The notes under the pieces are model-generated. The model worked only from the letters and a program-made list of their open reading frames with translations, was not told where the DNA came from and did not search any database. A stretch of 64,000 nucleotides of DNA. Origin: Arenicola marina (lineage: Eukaryota; Annelida; Polychaeta; Arenicolidae). A program made the position numbers and the translations under genes. Shown here in pieces: positions 12,698-25,105 of the stretch. Location of the stretch: the NCBI GenBank assembly GCA_964019135.1, contig OZ025252.1, positions 6,154,823-6,218,822 on the forward strand, written 5' to 3'. The first letter of the stretch is position 1; each line of letters opens with the position of its first letter.

Positions 12698-15600
12698 TTA
12701 AATGGCGTCGATATCGAAGTCGTCCTCCTCGTCGTCTTCCGGCTCCGAGGACGGCTTGGCGACGGTCTGGGCGCCGGCCTTCTCCGTGTGGGAGTACACC
12801 ACCTGGAACACGGGACACAGGGGGTCAGGGCAGTGAAACACGAGACACGGGGGGTCAGGGCAGTGAAACACGGGACACGGGGTGTCAGGGGAGTGAAACA
12901 CGGGACACGGGGGGTCAGGGCAGTGAAACACGGGACACGGGGGGTCAGGACAGTGAAACACGGGACACGGGGGGTCAGGGCAGTGAAACACGGGACACAG
13001 GAGGTCAGGGCAGTGAAACACGGGACACGGGGGGTCAGGGCAGTGAAACACGGGACACGGTGGGTCAGGGCAGTGAAACACGGGACACAGGGGGTCAGGG
13101 CAGTGAAACACGGGACACGGAGGGTCAGGGCAGTGAAACACGGGACACGGGGGGTCAGGGCAGTGAAACACGGGACACGGGGTTCAGGGCAGTGAAACAC
13201 GAGACACGGGGGGGATCAGGGCAGTGAAACACGGGACACGGGGGGTCAGGGCAGTGAAACACGGGACATGGGGGGTCAGGGCAGTGAAACACGGGACACG
13301 GGGGGTCAGGGCAGTGAAACACGGGACACAGGGGGTCAGGGCAGTGAAACACGGAACACGGGGGTCAGGGCAGTGAAACACGGGACACGGGGGGTCAGGG
13401 CAGTGAAACACGGGACACAAGGGGTCACGGCAGTGAAACACGGGACACAGGGGGTCAGGGGAGTGAAACACGGGACACGGGGGGTCAGGGCAGTGAAACA
13501 CGGGACACGAGGGCTCAGGGCAGTGAAACACGGGACACAAGAGGTCAGGGCAGTGAAACACGGGACACAGGGGGTCAGGGGAGTGAAACACGGGACACGG
13601 GGGGTCAGGGCAGTGAAACACGGAACACGGGAGGGGTCAGGGCAGTAAAACACGGGACACGGGGTTCAGGGCAGTGAAACACGGGACACGGGGGGTCAGG
13701 GCAGTGAAACACGGGACACAGGGGATCAGGGCAGTGAAACACGGGACACGGGGGGTCAGGGCAGTGAAACACGGGACACGGGGGGTCAGGGCATTGAAAC
13801 ACGAGACACGGGGGGTCAGGGCAGTGAAACACGGAACACAGGGGGTCAGGGCAGTGAAACACGGGACACAGGGGGTCAGGGCAGTGAAACACGGGACACG
13901 GGGGGATCAGGGCAGTGAAACACGGGACACAGGGGGTCAGGGCAGTGAAACACGGGACACGGGGGGTCAGGGCAGTGAAACACGGGACACGGGGGGTCAG
14001 GGCAGTGAAACACGGGACACGGGGGGTCAGGGCAGTGAAACACGGGACACGGGGGGTCAGGGCAGTGAAACACGGGACACAGTGGGTCAGGGCAGTGAAA
14101 CACAGGACACGGGGGGGGGGGGGTCAGGGCAGTGAAACATGGGACACGGGGGGTCAGGGCAGTGAAACACGGGACACGGGGGGTCAGGGCAGTGAAACAC
14201 AGGACACAGGGGGGGGGGGGGGTCAGGGCAGTGAAACACGGGACACGGGGGGTCAGGGCAGTGAAACACGGGACACGGGGGGTCAGGGCGGTGAAACACG
14301 GGACATGGGGGGTCAGGGCAGTGAAACACGGGACACAGGGGGTCAGGGCAGTGAAACACGGGACACGGGGGGTCAGGGCAGTGAAACACGGGACACAGGG
14401 GGTCAGGGCAGTGAAACACGGAACACGGGGGTCAGGGCAGTGAAACACGGGACACGGGGGGTCCGGGCAGTGAAACACGGGACACAAGGGGTCACGGCAG
14501 TGAAACACGGGACACAGGGGGTCAGGGGAGTGAAACACGGGACACGGGGGGTCAGGGCAGTGAAACACGGGACACGAGGGCTCAGGGCAGTGAAACACGG
14601 GACACAAGAGGTCAGGGCAGTGAAACACGGGACACAGGGGGTCAGGGGAGTGAAACACGGGACACGGGGGGTCAGGGCAGTGAAACACGGAACACGGGAG
14701 GGGTCAGGGCAGTAAAACACGGGACACGGTGTTCAGGGCAGTGAAACACGGGACACGGGGGGTCAGGGCAGTGAAACACGGGACACAGGGGGTCAGGGCA
14801 GTGAAACACGGGACACGGAGGGTCAGGGCAGTGAAACACGGGACACGGGGGGTCAGGGCATTGAAACACGAGACACGGGGGGTCAGGGCAGTGAAACACG
14901 GAACACAGGGGGTCAGGGCAGTGAAACACGGGACACAGGGGGTCAGGGCAGTGAAACACGGGACACGGGGGGAATCAGGGCAGTGAAACACGGGACACAG
15001 GGGGTCAGGGCAGTGAAACACGGGACACGGGGGGTCAGGGCAGTGAAACACGGGACACGGGGGGTCAGGGCAGTGAAACACGGGACACGGGGGGTCAGGG
15101 CAGTGAAACACGGGACACAGTGGGTCAGGGCAGTGAAACACAGGACACGGGGGGGGGGGGGGGGTCAGGGCAGTGAAACATGGGACACGGGGGGTCAGGG
15201 CAGTGAAACACGGGACACGGGGGGTCAGGGCAGTGAAACACGGGACACGGGGGGTCAGGGCAGTGAAACACGGGACACGGGGGGTCAGGCCAGTGAAACA
15301 CGGGACACGGGGGGTCAGGGCGGTGAAACACGGGACACGGGGGGTCAGGGCAGTGAAACACGGGACATGGGGGGAGGGGTCAGGGCAGTGTATACTGGCC
15401 TGGAGGGGGGTCAGGGCAGTGTAACACGGGACACGGGGGGTCAGGGCAGTGAAACACGGGACATGGGGGGGGAGGGGTCAGGGCAGTGTATACTGGCCTG
15501 GAGGGGGGTCAGGGCAGTGTATACTGGCCTGGAGGGAGGTCAGGGCAGTGTATGCTAGCCTGGACGTGAAACACCGGGGTCAGGATTACGGTGTATGGTG

Positions 15601-18600
15601 ATTACTGACCTCGACCTCCTCCTCGTCGTCCTCGCTGGTCTCCTCCTCCGCCTCCTCCAGCCACTTGATGAAGGGCGTCGCTTTGTTGTGGATCTCCTTA
15701 GACATCTCCTTCGACACGTACTTCTTGGACGCCTGGGGGGAGAACACAACACGAGGTCAGCGGTGGCCGCTTGGTACAACGCCAGGAACAGGGCAACGGT
15801 AAGACTGGGACAAAAGTGAGGGCAGCGCTTCTGATAGGTACGAGATCTGCGTCACTTGTGCGGATGTCCCATAAGTTTAAGGACCTCTGGGACACTGGGA
15901 CCCACCCACTGGTCGACCACTGTGAGAGTACCCACTGTATCTGTACATGTATATGTGCATACAGGGTTTCAATAACATTGATCTCATGAGCGTCTGATAT
16001 GCGGCGTACCAGTCATGGAACCAGTCATATGGGGAAGGGAACGCAGCACACTGGGGGACAGGGGACCAGTCATATCGGGAAGGGAACGCAGCACACTGGG
16101 GGACAGGAAACCAGTCATATCAGGAAGGGGACGCAGCACACTGGGGGACAGGGGACCAGTCATATCAGGAAGGGGACGCAGCACACTGGGGGACAGGGAA
16201 CCAGTCATATCGGGAAGGGGACGCAGCACACTGGGGGACAGGGGACCAGTCATATCGGGAAGGGAACGCAGCCCCCTGGGGGACAGGGAACCAGTCATAT
16301 CGGGAAGGGGACGCAGCACACTGGGGGACAGGGGACCAGTCATATCGGGAAGGGGACGCAGCTCGCGGGGGGGGGGGGGGACGCAGCCCACGGGGGTGGT
16401 GGGGACGCAGCCCGCTGCGATTGGGGGGGGGGTGGCGGGACGCAGCCCGCTGGGGGAGAGGGGGTCGAGGGGCCTTCACCAACCTTCTTGTCCCAGTCGA
16501 TGATCACCTCCTCCTCCATGATGTCCATCTCGTAGAACTGCTGCAGAATCTTGGGCACCTTGGCCAGCAGGGCGTCCGGGTGGACATTGCCCACGAGCTG
16601 CTCGAACCCGCCCAACAGGTACTTCTGCGCCTTGGTGTTGCCGTGGGTGAACTGGAACATGGAAGCTTGGCATTATTGTCGGTCCACTGTTGTGGGCGTG
16701 AAGGATAGTGACCAAGACAACTCCCGGGACAATGAAATACACGACTTCGCAATTATACGCCATCTTGGAAAAAGCGTGAGTGGCGCAAAGAATTCTGGGA
16801 AATATTTGGGTGTCATCTAGATTTTATTATGGAGATCCAAGACCATATTTACAGGTTATTGGCAAGGCATTATAACATTAATGAGCACGTCTATAACTTA
16901 CATCCAGGCGTAACTTTTCCGTTACATAGATGACAATATTGCGTTTTTAAGTGTCTACAAAATACGTTGTCATGCGATGACGCCATCTTGACATCTCGCC
17001 AAGACCAAAATAATACCCAGAATGCATTGCATATGCAATGGCGCCTCACAGTGGAATGATCTTAACTATGATTTGCGAAGTCGTGGGCAGAGGGGGCCAG
17101 ACTTCAGTAACCAAGACAGGAGACATCTAATTACTTCATGGTGATAGGTAACCATGCAGGGCAGACACACGGCGACTTACCCAAGGAAGAGGGAGCGGTA
17201 CTGCTGGTATAACAGTGACTTACCCTGAGGAAGAGGGAGCGGTACTGCTGGTATAACAGCGACTTACCTTAAGGAAGAGGGAGCGGTACTGCTGGTATAA
17301 CAGCGACTTACCCTAAAGAAGAGGGAGCGGTACTGCTGGCATAACAGTGACTTACCATGAGGAAGAGGGAGCGGTACTGCTGGTATAACAGCAACTTACC
17401 CTAAGGAAGAGGGAGCGGTACTGCTGGTATAACAGTGACTTACCCTGAAGAAGAGTGAGCGGTACTGCTGGTATAACAGTGACTTACCCTAAGGAAGAGG
17501 GAGCGGTACTGCTGGTATAACAGTGACTTACCCTAAGGAAGAGGGAGCGGTACTGCTGGTATAACAGTGACTTACCCTAAGGAAGAGGGAGCGGTACTGC
17601 TGGTATAACAGTGACTTACCCTAAAGAAGAGGGAGCGGTACTGCTGGTATAACAGTGACTTACCCTATGAAGAGGGAGCGGTACTGCTGGTATAACAGTG
17701 ACTTACCCTGAGGAAGAGGGAGCGGTACTGCTGGTATAACAGTGACTTACCCTGAGGAAGAGGGAGCGGTACTGCTGGTATAACAGTGACTTACCCTAAG
17801 GAAGAGGGAGCGGTACTGCTGGTATAACAGTGACTTACCCTAAGGAAGAGGGAGCGGTACTGCTGGTATAACAGTGACTTACCCTGAGGAAGAGGAAGCG
17901 CTACTGCTGGTATAACAGTGACTTACTCTGAGGAAGAGGGAGCGGTACTGCTGGTATAACAGTGACTTACCCTAAGGAAGAGGGAGCAGTACTGCTGGTA
18001 TAACAGCGACTTACCCTAAGGAAGAGGGAGCGGTACTGCTGGTATAACAGCGACTTACCCTAAAGAAGAGGGAGCGGTACTGCTGGTATAACAGTGACTT
18101 ACCCTAAGGAAGAGGGAGCGGTACTGCTGGTATAACAGCGACTTACCCTAAGGAAGAGGGAGCGGTACTGCTGGTATAACAGTGACTTACCCTGAGGAAG
18201 AGGAAGCGCTACTGCTGGTATAACAGTGACTCACCCTAAGGAAGAGGGAGCGGTACTGCTGGTATAACAGTGACTTACCCTAAGGAAGAGGGAGCGGTAC
18301 TGCTGGTATAACAGTGACTTACCCTGAGGAAGAGGAAGCGGTACTGCTGGTATAACAGTGACTTACCCTAAGGAAGAGGGAGCGGTACTGCTGGTATAAC
18401 AGTGACTTACCCTAAGGAAGAGGGAGCGGTACTGCTGGTATAACAGTGACTTACCCTGAGGAAGAGGGAGCGGTACTGCTGGTATAACAGCGACTTACCT
18501 TAAGGAAGAGGGAGCGGTACTGCTGGTATAACAGCGACTTACCCTAAAGAAGAGGGAGCGGTACTGCTGGCATAACAGTGACTTACCCTGAGGAAGAGGG

Positions 18601-21600
18601 AGCGGTACTGCTGGTATAACAGCAACTTACCCTAAGGAAGAGGGAGCGGTACTGCTGGTATAACAGTGACTTACCCTGAAGAAGAGGGAGCGGTACTGCT
18701 GGTATAACAGTGACTTACCCTAAGGAAGAGGGAGCGGTACTGCTGGTATAACAGTGACTTACCCTAAGGAAGAGGGAGCGGTACTGCTGGTATAACAGTG
18801 ACTTACCCTAAGGAAGAGGGAGCGGTACTGCTGGTATAACAGTGACTTACCCTAAAGAAGAGGGAGCGGTACTGCTGGTATAACAGTGACTTACCCTAAG
18901 GAAGAGGGAGCGGTACTGCTGGTATAACAGTGACTTACCCTGAGGAAGAGGGAGCGGTACTGCTGGTATAACAGTGACTTACCCTGAGGAAGAGGGAGCG
19001 GTACTGCTGGTATAACAGTGACTTACCCTAAGGAAGAGGGAGCGGTACTGCTGGTATAACAGTGACTTACCCTAAGGAAGAGGGAGCGGTACTGCTGGTA
19101 TAACAGTGACTTACCCTGGGGAAGAGGAAGCGCTACTGCTGGTATAACAGTGACTTACTCTGAGGAAGAGGGAGCGGTACTGCTGGTATAACAGTGACTT
19201 ACCCTAAGGAAGAGGGAACGGTACTGCTGGTATAACAGCGACTTACCCTAAGGAAGAGGGAGCGGTACTGCTGGTATAACAGCGACTTACCCTAAAGAAG
19301 AGGAAGCGGTACTGCTGGTATAACAGTGACTTACCCTAAGGAAGAGGGAGCGGTACTGCTGGTATAACAGCGACTTACCCTAAGGAAGAGGGAGCGGTAC
19401 TGCTGGTATAACAGCGACTTACCCTAAAAAAGAGGGAGCGGTACTGCTGGTATAACAGTGACTTACCCTAAGGAAGAGGGAGCGGTACTGCTGGTATAAC
19501 AGCGACTTACCCTAAGGAAGAAGGAGCGGTACTGCTGGTATAACAGCGACTTACCCTAAGGAAGAGGGAGCGGTACTGCTTGATCTGGGCGATGATGTTG
19601 GCGTCGTACAACAGCTCGGCCAGGACCAGGGGCGCCTTGTCCTTGATGTCCAGACGGTCAGCCTCGGCCAGAATCTCCTTCTCCTTCTCCACCCCAATCA
19701 CCTGGCTGGTTGCCTTCCTCTCCTGTGTCACCATGGCAAGTGTTGTCAACATCACACAGCACGGTTTACAGAATAAATTAGATTTAGTCACGACATATCC
19801 GGACCGGTGTGGTACGGCCGGGTTTGAAATGAAATGATTGGTATTTTAGGCCAGTTTTGTGCACACAAAGGCTAAATTAGGCCAAGGACCCTCGGGGCAT
19901 AACGAATGATGCGGATGAAAAACCCGAGGACTTCGCAATGAAAAGGTAATACTGAGCTGTGTCTTCATGTCCCCCCTATCAAACAGGCCTATGGTTATAT
20001 GAAACTTGGGTTCATCTCACTTATATTTGTCATGGCACACGATAACAGAGGGTAAAAGCGCCGGTAATCCCCCTCTTAAGTAATATGATTTAGCCCCATT
20101 CTTTAGCAGTATAAGACGATTTTTCATTTCACCGCCGACTTCCGTACAGAGTACAGTGCTGCCCTCTTCCGGCCGAGCCTTTCTGCGGCATTCGGCAGTG
20201 CAACGAAAATACGGATCATCCTCCCTATTGGTCAACGGTGTAGACGTGTACGGTGTAGACGTGTACGGTGTAGACGTGTACGGTGTAGACGTGTACAGTG
20301 TAGACGTGTACAGTGTAGACGTGTACAGTGTAGACGTGTACGGTGTAGACGTGTGCAGTGTAGACGTGTACAGTGTAGTCGTGTAGTGTAGACGTGTAGT
20401 GTAGACGTGTACAGTGTAGACGTGTACAGTGTAGACGTGTACAGTGTAGACGTGTACAGTGTAGACATATACAGTATACAGTGTAGACGTGTACAGTGTA
20501 GACGTGTACAGTGTAGACGTGTACAGTGTAGACGTGTACAGTGTAGTCGTGTACAGTGTAGTCGTGTAGTGTAGACGTGTACAGTGTAGACGTGTACAGT
20601 GTAGACGTGTACAGTGTAGACGTGTACAGTGTAGACGTGTACAGTGTAGACGTAAACAGTGTAATGTGTACAGTGTAGACGTGTACAGTGTAGACGTGTA
20701 CAGTATAGACTCGTACACGTGTATAGTGTAGACGTGTATAGTGTAGACGTGTACAGTGTAAACGTGTACAGTGTAGACGTGTACAGTGTAGACGTGTACA
20801 GTATAGACGTGTACAGAATAGACAGTCACACCACACGAACTGGCGCACGTGGCCTTACCTCGACAAACTTGTAGAAGAGGTCGACCCTCTCCTGCGGGGT
20901 TTTCTCCACATCCTCAGAGAGCGTCATGTTCTTGGCTGCGGACGACAGCTCCCCCATGCGGGCGGCCACGGCGGCCTCCGAGGTGTCCTCACCCCAGTCG
21001 TCATCCTCCTCGCGACGGGACTTCTTCTTGGACACCGGCTTGGCGTCCATCTAGGGTGGGGGGGGGGAGAGGTCACACTGTTAGATGTAGCGCCAAACGC
21101 ACATGGCTCGCGATGATGAATTAAGACATTAACTAAGGCACAAATGGTACATGGTTAGCTGTGCGTAGTGTCCAACATTGTGGCCTGAGGCTTACTATAG
21201 GGGAAGGAGCCAACCAATGTGGCCTGAGGCTTACTATAGGGGAAGGAGTCAGCCAATGCGGCCTGAGGCTTACTTTAGGGGAAGGAGTCAACCAATGCGG
21301 CCTGAGGCTTACTATAGGGGAAGGAGCCAACCAATGTGGCCTGAGGCTTACTATAGGGGAAGGAGCTAACCAATCTGGCCTGAGGCTTACTATAGGGGAA
21401 GGAGCCAACCAGTGTGGCCTGAGGCTTACTACAGGGGAAGGAGCCAACCAATGTGGCCTGAGGCTTACTACAGGGGAAGGAGCCAACCAGTGTGGCCTGA
21501 GGCTTACTATAGGGGAAGGAGCCAACCAATGTGGCCTGAGGCTTACTATAGGAGAAGGAGTCAACCAATGTGGCCTGAGGCTTACTATAGGGGAAGGAGC

Positions 21601-23920
21601 CAACCAATGTGGCCTGAGGCTTACTATAGGGGAAGGAGCCAACCAGTGTGGCCTGAGGCTTACTATAGGGGAAGGAGCCAACCAATGTGGCCTGAGGCTT
21701 ACTATAGGGGAAGGAGCCAACCAGTGTGGCCTGAGGCTTACTATAGGGGAAGGAGCCAACCAGTGTGGCCTGAGGCTTACTATAGGGGAAGGAGCCAACC
21801 AGTGTGGCCTGAGGCTTACTATAGGGGAAGGCGCCTTCTCCTCGTCCTCGCCGTCCTCGCCTGCGTCGCTCTTGCTGCCCTTCTTCTTGGCCTTCTTGTC
21901 CTTCTTGTTGGGAGTGGTTCCAATGGCTGTGGGGTCCTGGGGCGACAACGACACAGTCACATACAGGTACAACATACAGCACGATGTCCAACGCGCCTTC
22001 ACGAACATGTAGGACAGAGCAGGAATGAAAATATAAAAAAAGTAGGACAAAAGTACCAAAAATAGAAGCAAGTACGACAAAAGTAAAAAAAAAAAAATAG
22101 GTAAAAAGTATGTCTCAAAAAGCATATGCAGATTTCTTTTTCCAGATAAACAAATGAGCTCTATTACCGGTATTGACAAAATACTGTTTTAGAACATTTC
22201 TCAAATACTGAGCAGCTGTACCTGAAGTTTCGTTACTTGAGAGAGGCCAGTGTCATTTTACAGATATATCATGACCCAAAAGAAGAATGCCTATATTGAC
22301 TATTGTAATAATACCAGTGATATGACACTTCTATAGCAATTAACGACATTTTTGAAATTGCGCCTGGTAAAGCAAACGCCCAAAAGTAGGTATTGTGAAG
22401 AAAAGTACAAAGAATAGGATGGAGGCCAAAATGTCGTGAAAAGTTAGAAAAGTAGGACCACCGGACAGCCTGCATACAGACAATAGCAATGCTAGGGTAT
22501 CTGCTTTAAGAGCCACTCAGATGGGTGTAACACAAGTGAGCAGTTTTATTTCTATAGGTTTTAAGATTTAAGATTATATGGCACATACCGTAAATTAACT
22601 ACAGTTTTGGCTCATGTAGGCGCTTACCTGATCAGGAGGATTCTTCAGAATGTAGGTGGTTAGCTTGTGGCGCATATCGATTTGTCCTTGGTAGCCACAG
22701 GCAATACAACGTTGACTAATACCTCCTTTCTTGATATTCTACAGAGATAACAAATTAATAGTTATTATACCAGGTGCATACAACTGTACAAAAGTACGCT
22801 CTCACAGCCCCAAATAGCAAAATCTGGTACCGGTACTATTTCTTGCAGATACTCACTTCCTAAACAAAAGGTGAAACAAAATTCATTAGCCATGAAAATA
22901 ATAAATCTAAAAATCCCACAACAGCGAACTGGCCAGACTGGAAAGCTATTATTCATAGCCTACCGGTACATAGAGCAAAAAATGTGACCCTTCACAATGA
23001 TTATTTTTCTGAGAATTAAACACTGACTACCATTATAACTGTTAACATGGTTAACACAATTATGGATTATGAGAGTAAACAGCATGTGCATGCAGTAAAA
23101 CGGAACATACTTACCAAATTTGTTTCTGGGTTATCACACTCCGGGCAGAGGACAAAGCGTTTGATAAAGCCATCCAGAAGGTCCTGCAGCTTGCTGGCAT
23201 CATGGGACCCATTGACTATAAAGCGCTCATTCTTGACATCAAACTGAGTCTGTGCACCCAGCTCACAGCCAAAGAACTTTGTGGGGTCTAGTAGAAAACA
23301 GAGCATAAACATAAACAATGGGTACAATTTGTATATAAATTATTTCTTCAGAATTGAGTAGAGCAATCAAACAATACAATTTGATTTCATCATTGCTGTT
23401 TATTATTTTTAAGTACAATATAGACACAAAAAATAAGAAAATCATGTGGAGCATAGCCATTAAAATGTGGAAACTTGCGTCAAACTTGATAGCAAAGTGT
23501 GCAATATAAACTTACAGGTAGGGGGCCTGCAAAGCGCTTTAGCAATCTCTGTCATGTTGACGATCACAGTTTTTATCCCATTACCTTTGCCTTCCACCTG
23601 AAAAGAAGAGAAAGCTTACAGACACATATAACATTGAACATGTTAAACAAATGAAGGTTAAGTTCAGCTATGTCCTATTGGAACCTTTAAACATAATTCT
23701 CTCCATGCTACGTTCTGTTAACCACAAGTATAGTACACATACTGTCACAAGTTGGAAGAAATGTGCAATGGTTCAAAAGTGTCAAATGACAAGCAACATT
23801 AGATGCGTTCTACTGCAATTTCCTATAGGTAAACTGCAAACTTACCTTAGCTATGAGTTTAGGCATCTTGTAACGGTAAAATGCATCGTCAACATTTCTG
23901 TTGATGTTGACATTGGCCAT
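12698..23920 (-). CDS. EIF5: Eukaryotic translation initiation factor 5, 10 coding exons, complete
   Basis: Exons in transcript order: 23920-23846, 23597-23516, 23287-23115, 22738-22628, 21936-21820, 21050-20859, 19722-19555, 16651-16484, 15732-15610, 12802-12698. Every junction is GT-AG with matching phase, and the product is 437 aa (human 431). eIF5 is the GTPase-activating protein for eIF2-GTP in the 43S/48S complex and has a C-terminal W2 HEAT domain that binds eIF2-beta, eIF1 and eIF3. Visible here: [20 protein letters not shown] with Arg16 in the position of the catalytic arginine finger; [16 protein letters not shown]; a zinc ribbon with Cys100, 103, 121 and 124 (CPEC, CIAC); a Lys-rich linker; an acidic EEDDDWGED stretch; the W2 domain (about 240-400) with [11 protein letters not shown] and [12 protein letters not shown] aromatic/acidic boxes; and the conserved end DFDIDAI. 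Introns 5, 6, 7, 8 and 9 hold tandem arrays. Those in 5, 7 and 9 touch splice sites. Confidence 0.97.
12803..15560 (-). repeat. 30-bp minisatellite reaching the acceptor of eIF5 exon 10
   Basis: About 90 units; + strand core CAGTGAAACACGGGACACGG then ggggtcaggg. The last unit runs into the real 3' splice site, where the transcript strand reads ccgtgttCCAG before the exon. Array units read ccgtgtttCACTG instead, so the acceptor AG is not copied. The consensus unit has no AG on the transcript strand. Long guanine runs interrupt it at 14111, 14211 and 15150. A block of about 1.07 kb is duplicated inside (for example 13421 and 14488). The far end (15360-15560) breaks into mixed units with tatactggcctgg. 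Confidence 0.93.
16008..16375 (-). repeat. 45-bp minisatellite in eIF5 intron 8
   Basis: About 8 units containing CCAGTCATATCGGGAAGGGG followed by acgcagcacactggggga. It grades into degenerate G-rich DNA at 16370-16475. It does not touch either splice site of intron 8. Confidence 0.9.
17172..19590 (-). repeat. 44-bp minisatellite repeating the eIF5 exon 7 end and its 5' splice site
   Basis: About 54 units. On the transcript strand each unit contains CAGTACCGCTCCCTCTTCC, then ttagg|GTAAGTCACTG. The exon 7 terminus has the same ~26 bases (coding QYRSLFLR), then its real donor at 19554. The array therefore starts inside the exon and repeats exon end plus donor down intron 7. A higher-order period of 1231 bp (28 units) is visible from the rare 'gacttacctt' variant at 17261 and 18492. 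About 520 bases of unique DNA separate the array from the exon 8 acceptor. Confidence 0.96.
20222..20825 (-). repeat. 15-bp minisatellite in eIF5 intron 6
   Basis: About 38 units of GTGTACAGTGTAGAC with shortened variants. It starts about 35 bases after the exon 6 donor (20858) and does not include it. The transcript strand reads as runs of tctacactgtacacg. Confidence 0.92.
21172..21840 (-). repeat. 39-bp minisatellite repeating the eIF5 exon 5 end and donor
   Basis: About 17 units. The transcript strand unit has GGCTCCTTCCCCTATA|GTAAGCC; exon 5 ends GGCGCCTTCCCCTATA with the real donor at 21819. The match is 15 of 16 exonic bases plus the donor. The unit length is divisible by 3, and the array is open in the eIF5 frame, encoding a 13-residue repeat ([13 protein letters not shown]). 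Every unit I read keeps GTAAGC. Confidence 0.96.
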
Positions 23921-24098
23921 CTTGACAGATTAAACAAATTGTCATGCAGTTTGTGTCTCGTCCGACTTATACTGCGTTCCCTTCGACAATGATGGTTATT
24001 TAGCAAACGTTTAGGGTAATTCATAAACTTGTCTTGAGGTGAAATGTTCTCTATTAAAACTTGTCTGGCCAGCAGTGGTGCTTGGCACGGCAAAAGAT
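23921..24098 (-). other. Probable 5' UTR part of eIF5 exon with start codon
   Basis: Upstream of the ATG the transcript strand has a strong acceptor, ttatttttttgcag, whose AG is at 24100-24099. The coding exon would thus begin at 24098 with 178 nt of leader. Inferred from splice-site quality only. Confidence 0.45.
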
Positions 24099-25105
24099 CT
24101 GCAAAAAAATAAGTAATACAAGTAAAGGATCTAAAACTATTGGATGCATAACTTTTAATGGTGTATAAATAGTCTGCCATATTAGTCATATGTGAGGAAT
24201 TATTCACCCTGGTCTATACAGGATTAAAGTGAGTGCTGTAAGAATATTCTGCTGTGTTATTAGTAGGAGAAGAATGATTACCTCATCTATATAGAGCCAG
24301 GGTATTAGCCAGAGACCTGCCTGCCCACCGGATGGGTAGGTAGTTTCAATTTTGGCAGGTACATTTTGAGTTTGGCTGGCTGTTTACCCACCCAAGAAAG
24401 GGCCTTTTAGTCGGGAGGTTCAGAAAAAAATCATAGCTCTCATAATTTTATGAGAACACTTAACAGTAGCAATTACATAGTCTGTAGGACTAGTAAATCA
24501 GCTTAAAGGTATGGGCCTATACAATTAACCACAGCCTATGTATTACGCAATGACTAAGGTAGTTTTCAATTTCTTTCAATATCTATCACTGCACATCTTC
24601 TCTTAAAATTACAATTTCAATATTTGAAAAGTATCTATGGCGACCACAGCCACAATAAATCAGTGGAGGGGGGGGGGGGGGAGGGGTAGGAGGCCCTACA
24701 ACATATACTAAATATACAAGGTATCCAACTCCTGCTGGAACTGAGCAACAGGCACCCGCTTCAACCCCTAATATCACACATTGAGCAAGCATGGCTGACA
24801 TCGCGAGAATTTGCCTGTGAGATCTCAGGCACAATGCGCGAGATGAAAATTTCACATGACGCTTATGTGGAGAGGTAAGCTTACTCCTAAAATCTGTTAT
24901 TTTGATTTATCACATCATAGGGAGACGCTATGTAAATGTTCGTCCTGATTAAATATATATTGAAGTTGCGTCCCCCATGTCACGTGACATATTTTTCGAC
25001 TGCTGACCAATCAGATTCCTCTTGCTCACTGTGCCTGAGATCTCACAGGCTAATTCTCGTGATGTCAGCCATACTTGCTCAATCTGTTCCCGAGTTAGTT
25101 GTTAT

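Noticed and set aside
12505..15558. Many overlapping open frames in the 30-bp array
   Set aside because: The array is an eIF5 intron. Open frames on the plus strand mirror the repeat. Only the minus-strand frame continuous with the last exon was considered, and as a finding rather than a gene.
20017..20829. 270-codon frame rich in Tyr-Thr-Val-His repeats
   Set aside because: Translation of the 15-bp array in eIF5 intron 6; not spliced to the gene and not in its frame context.
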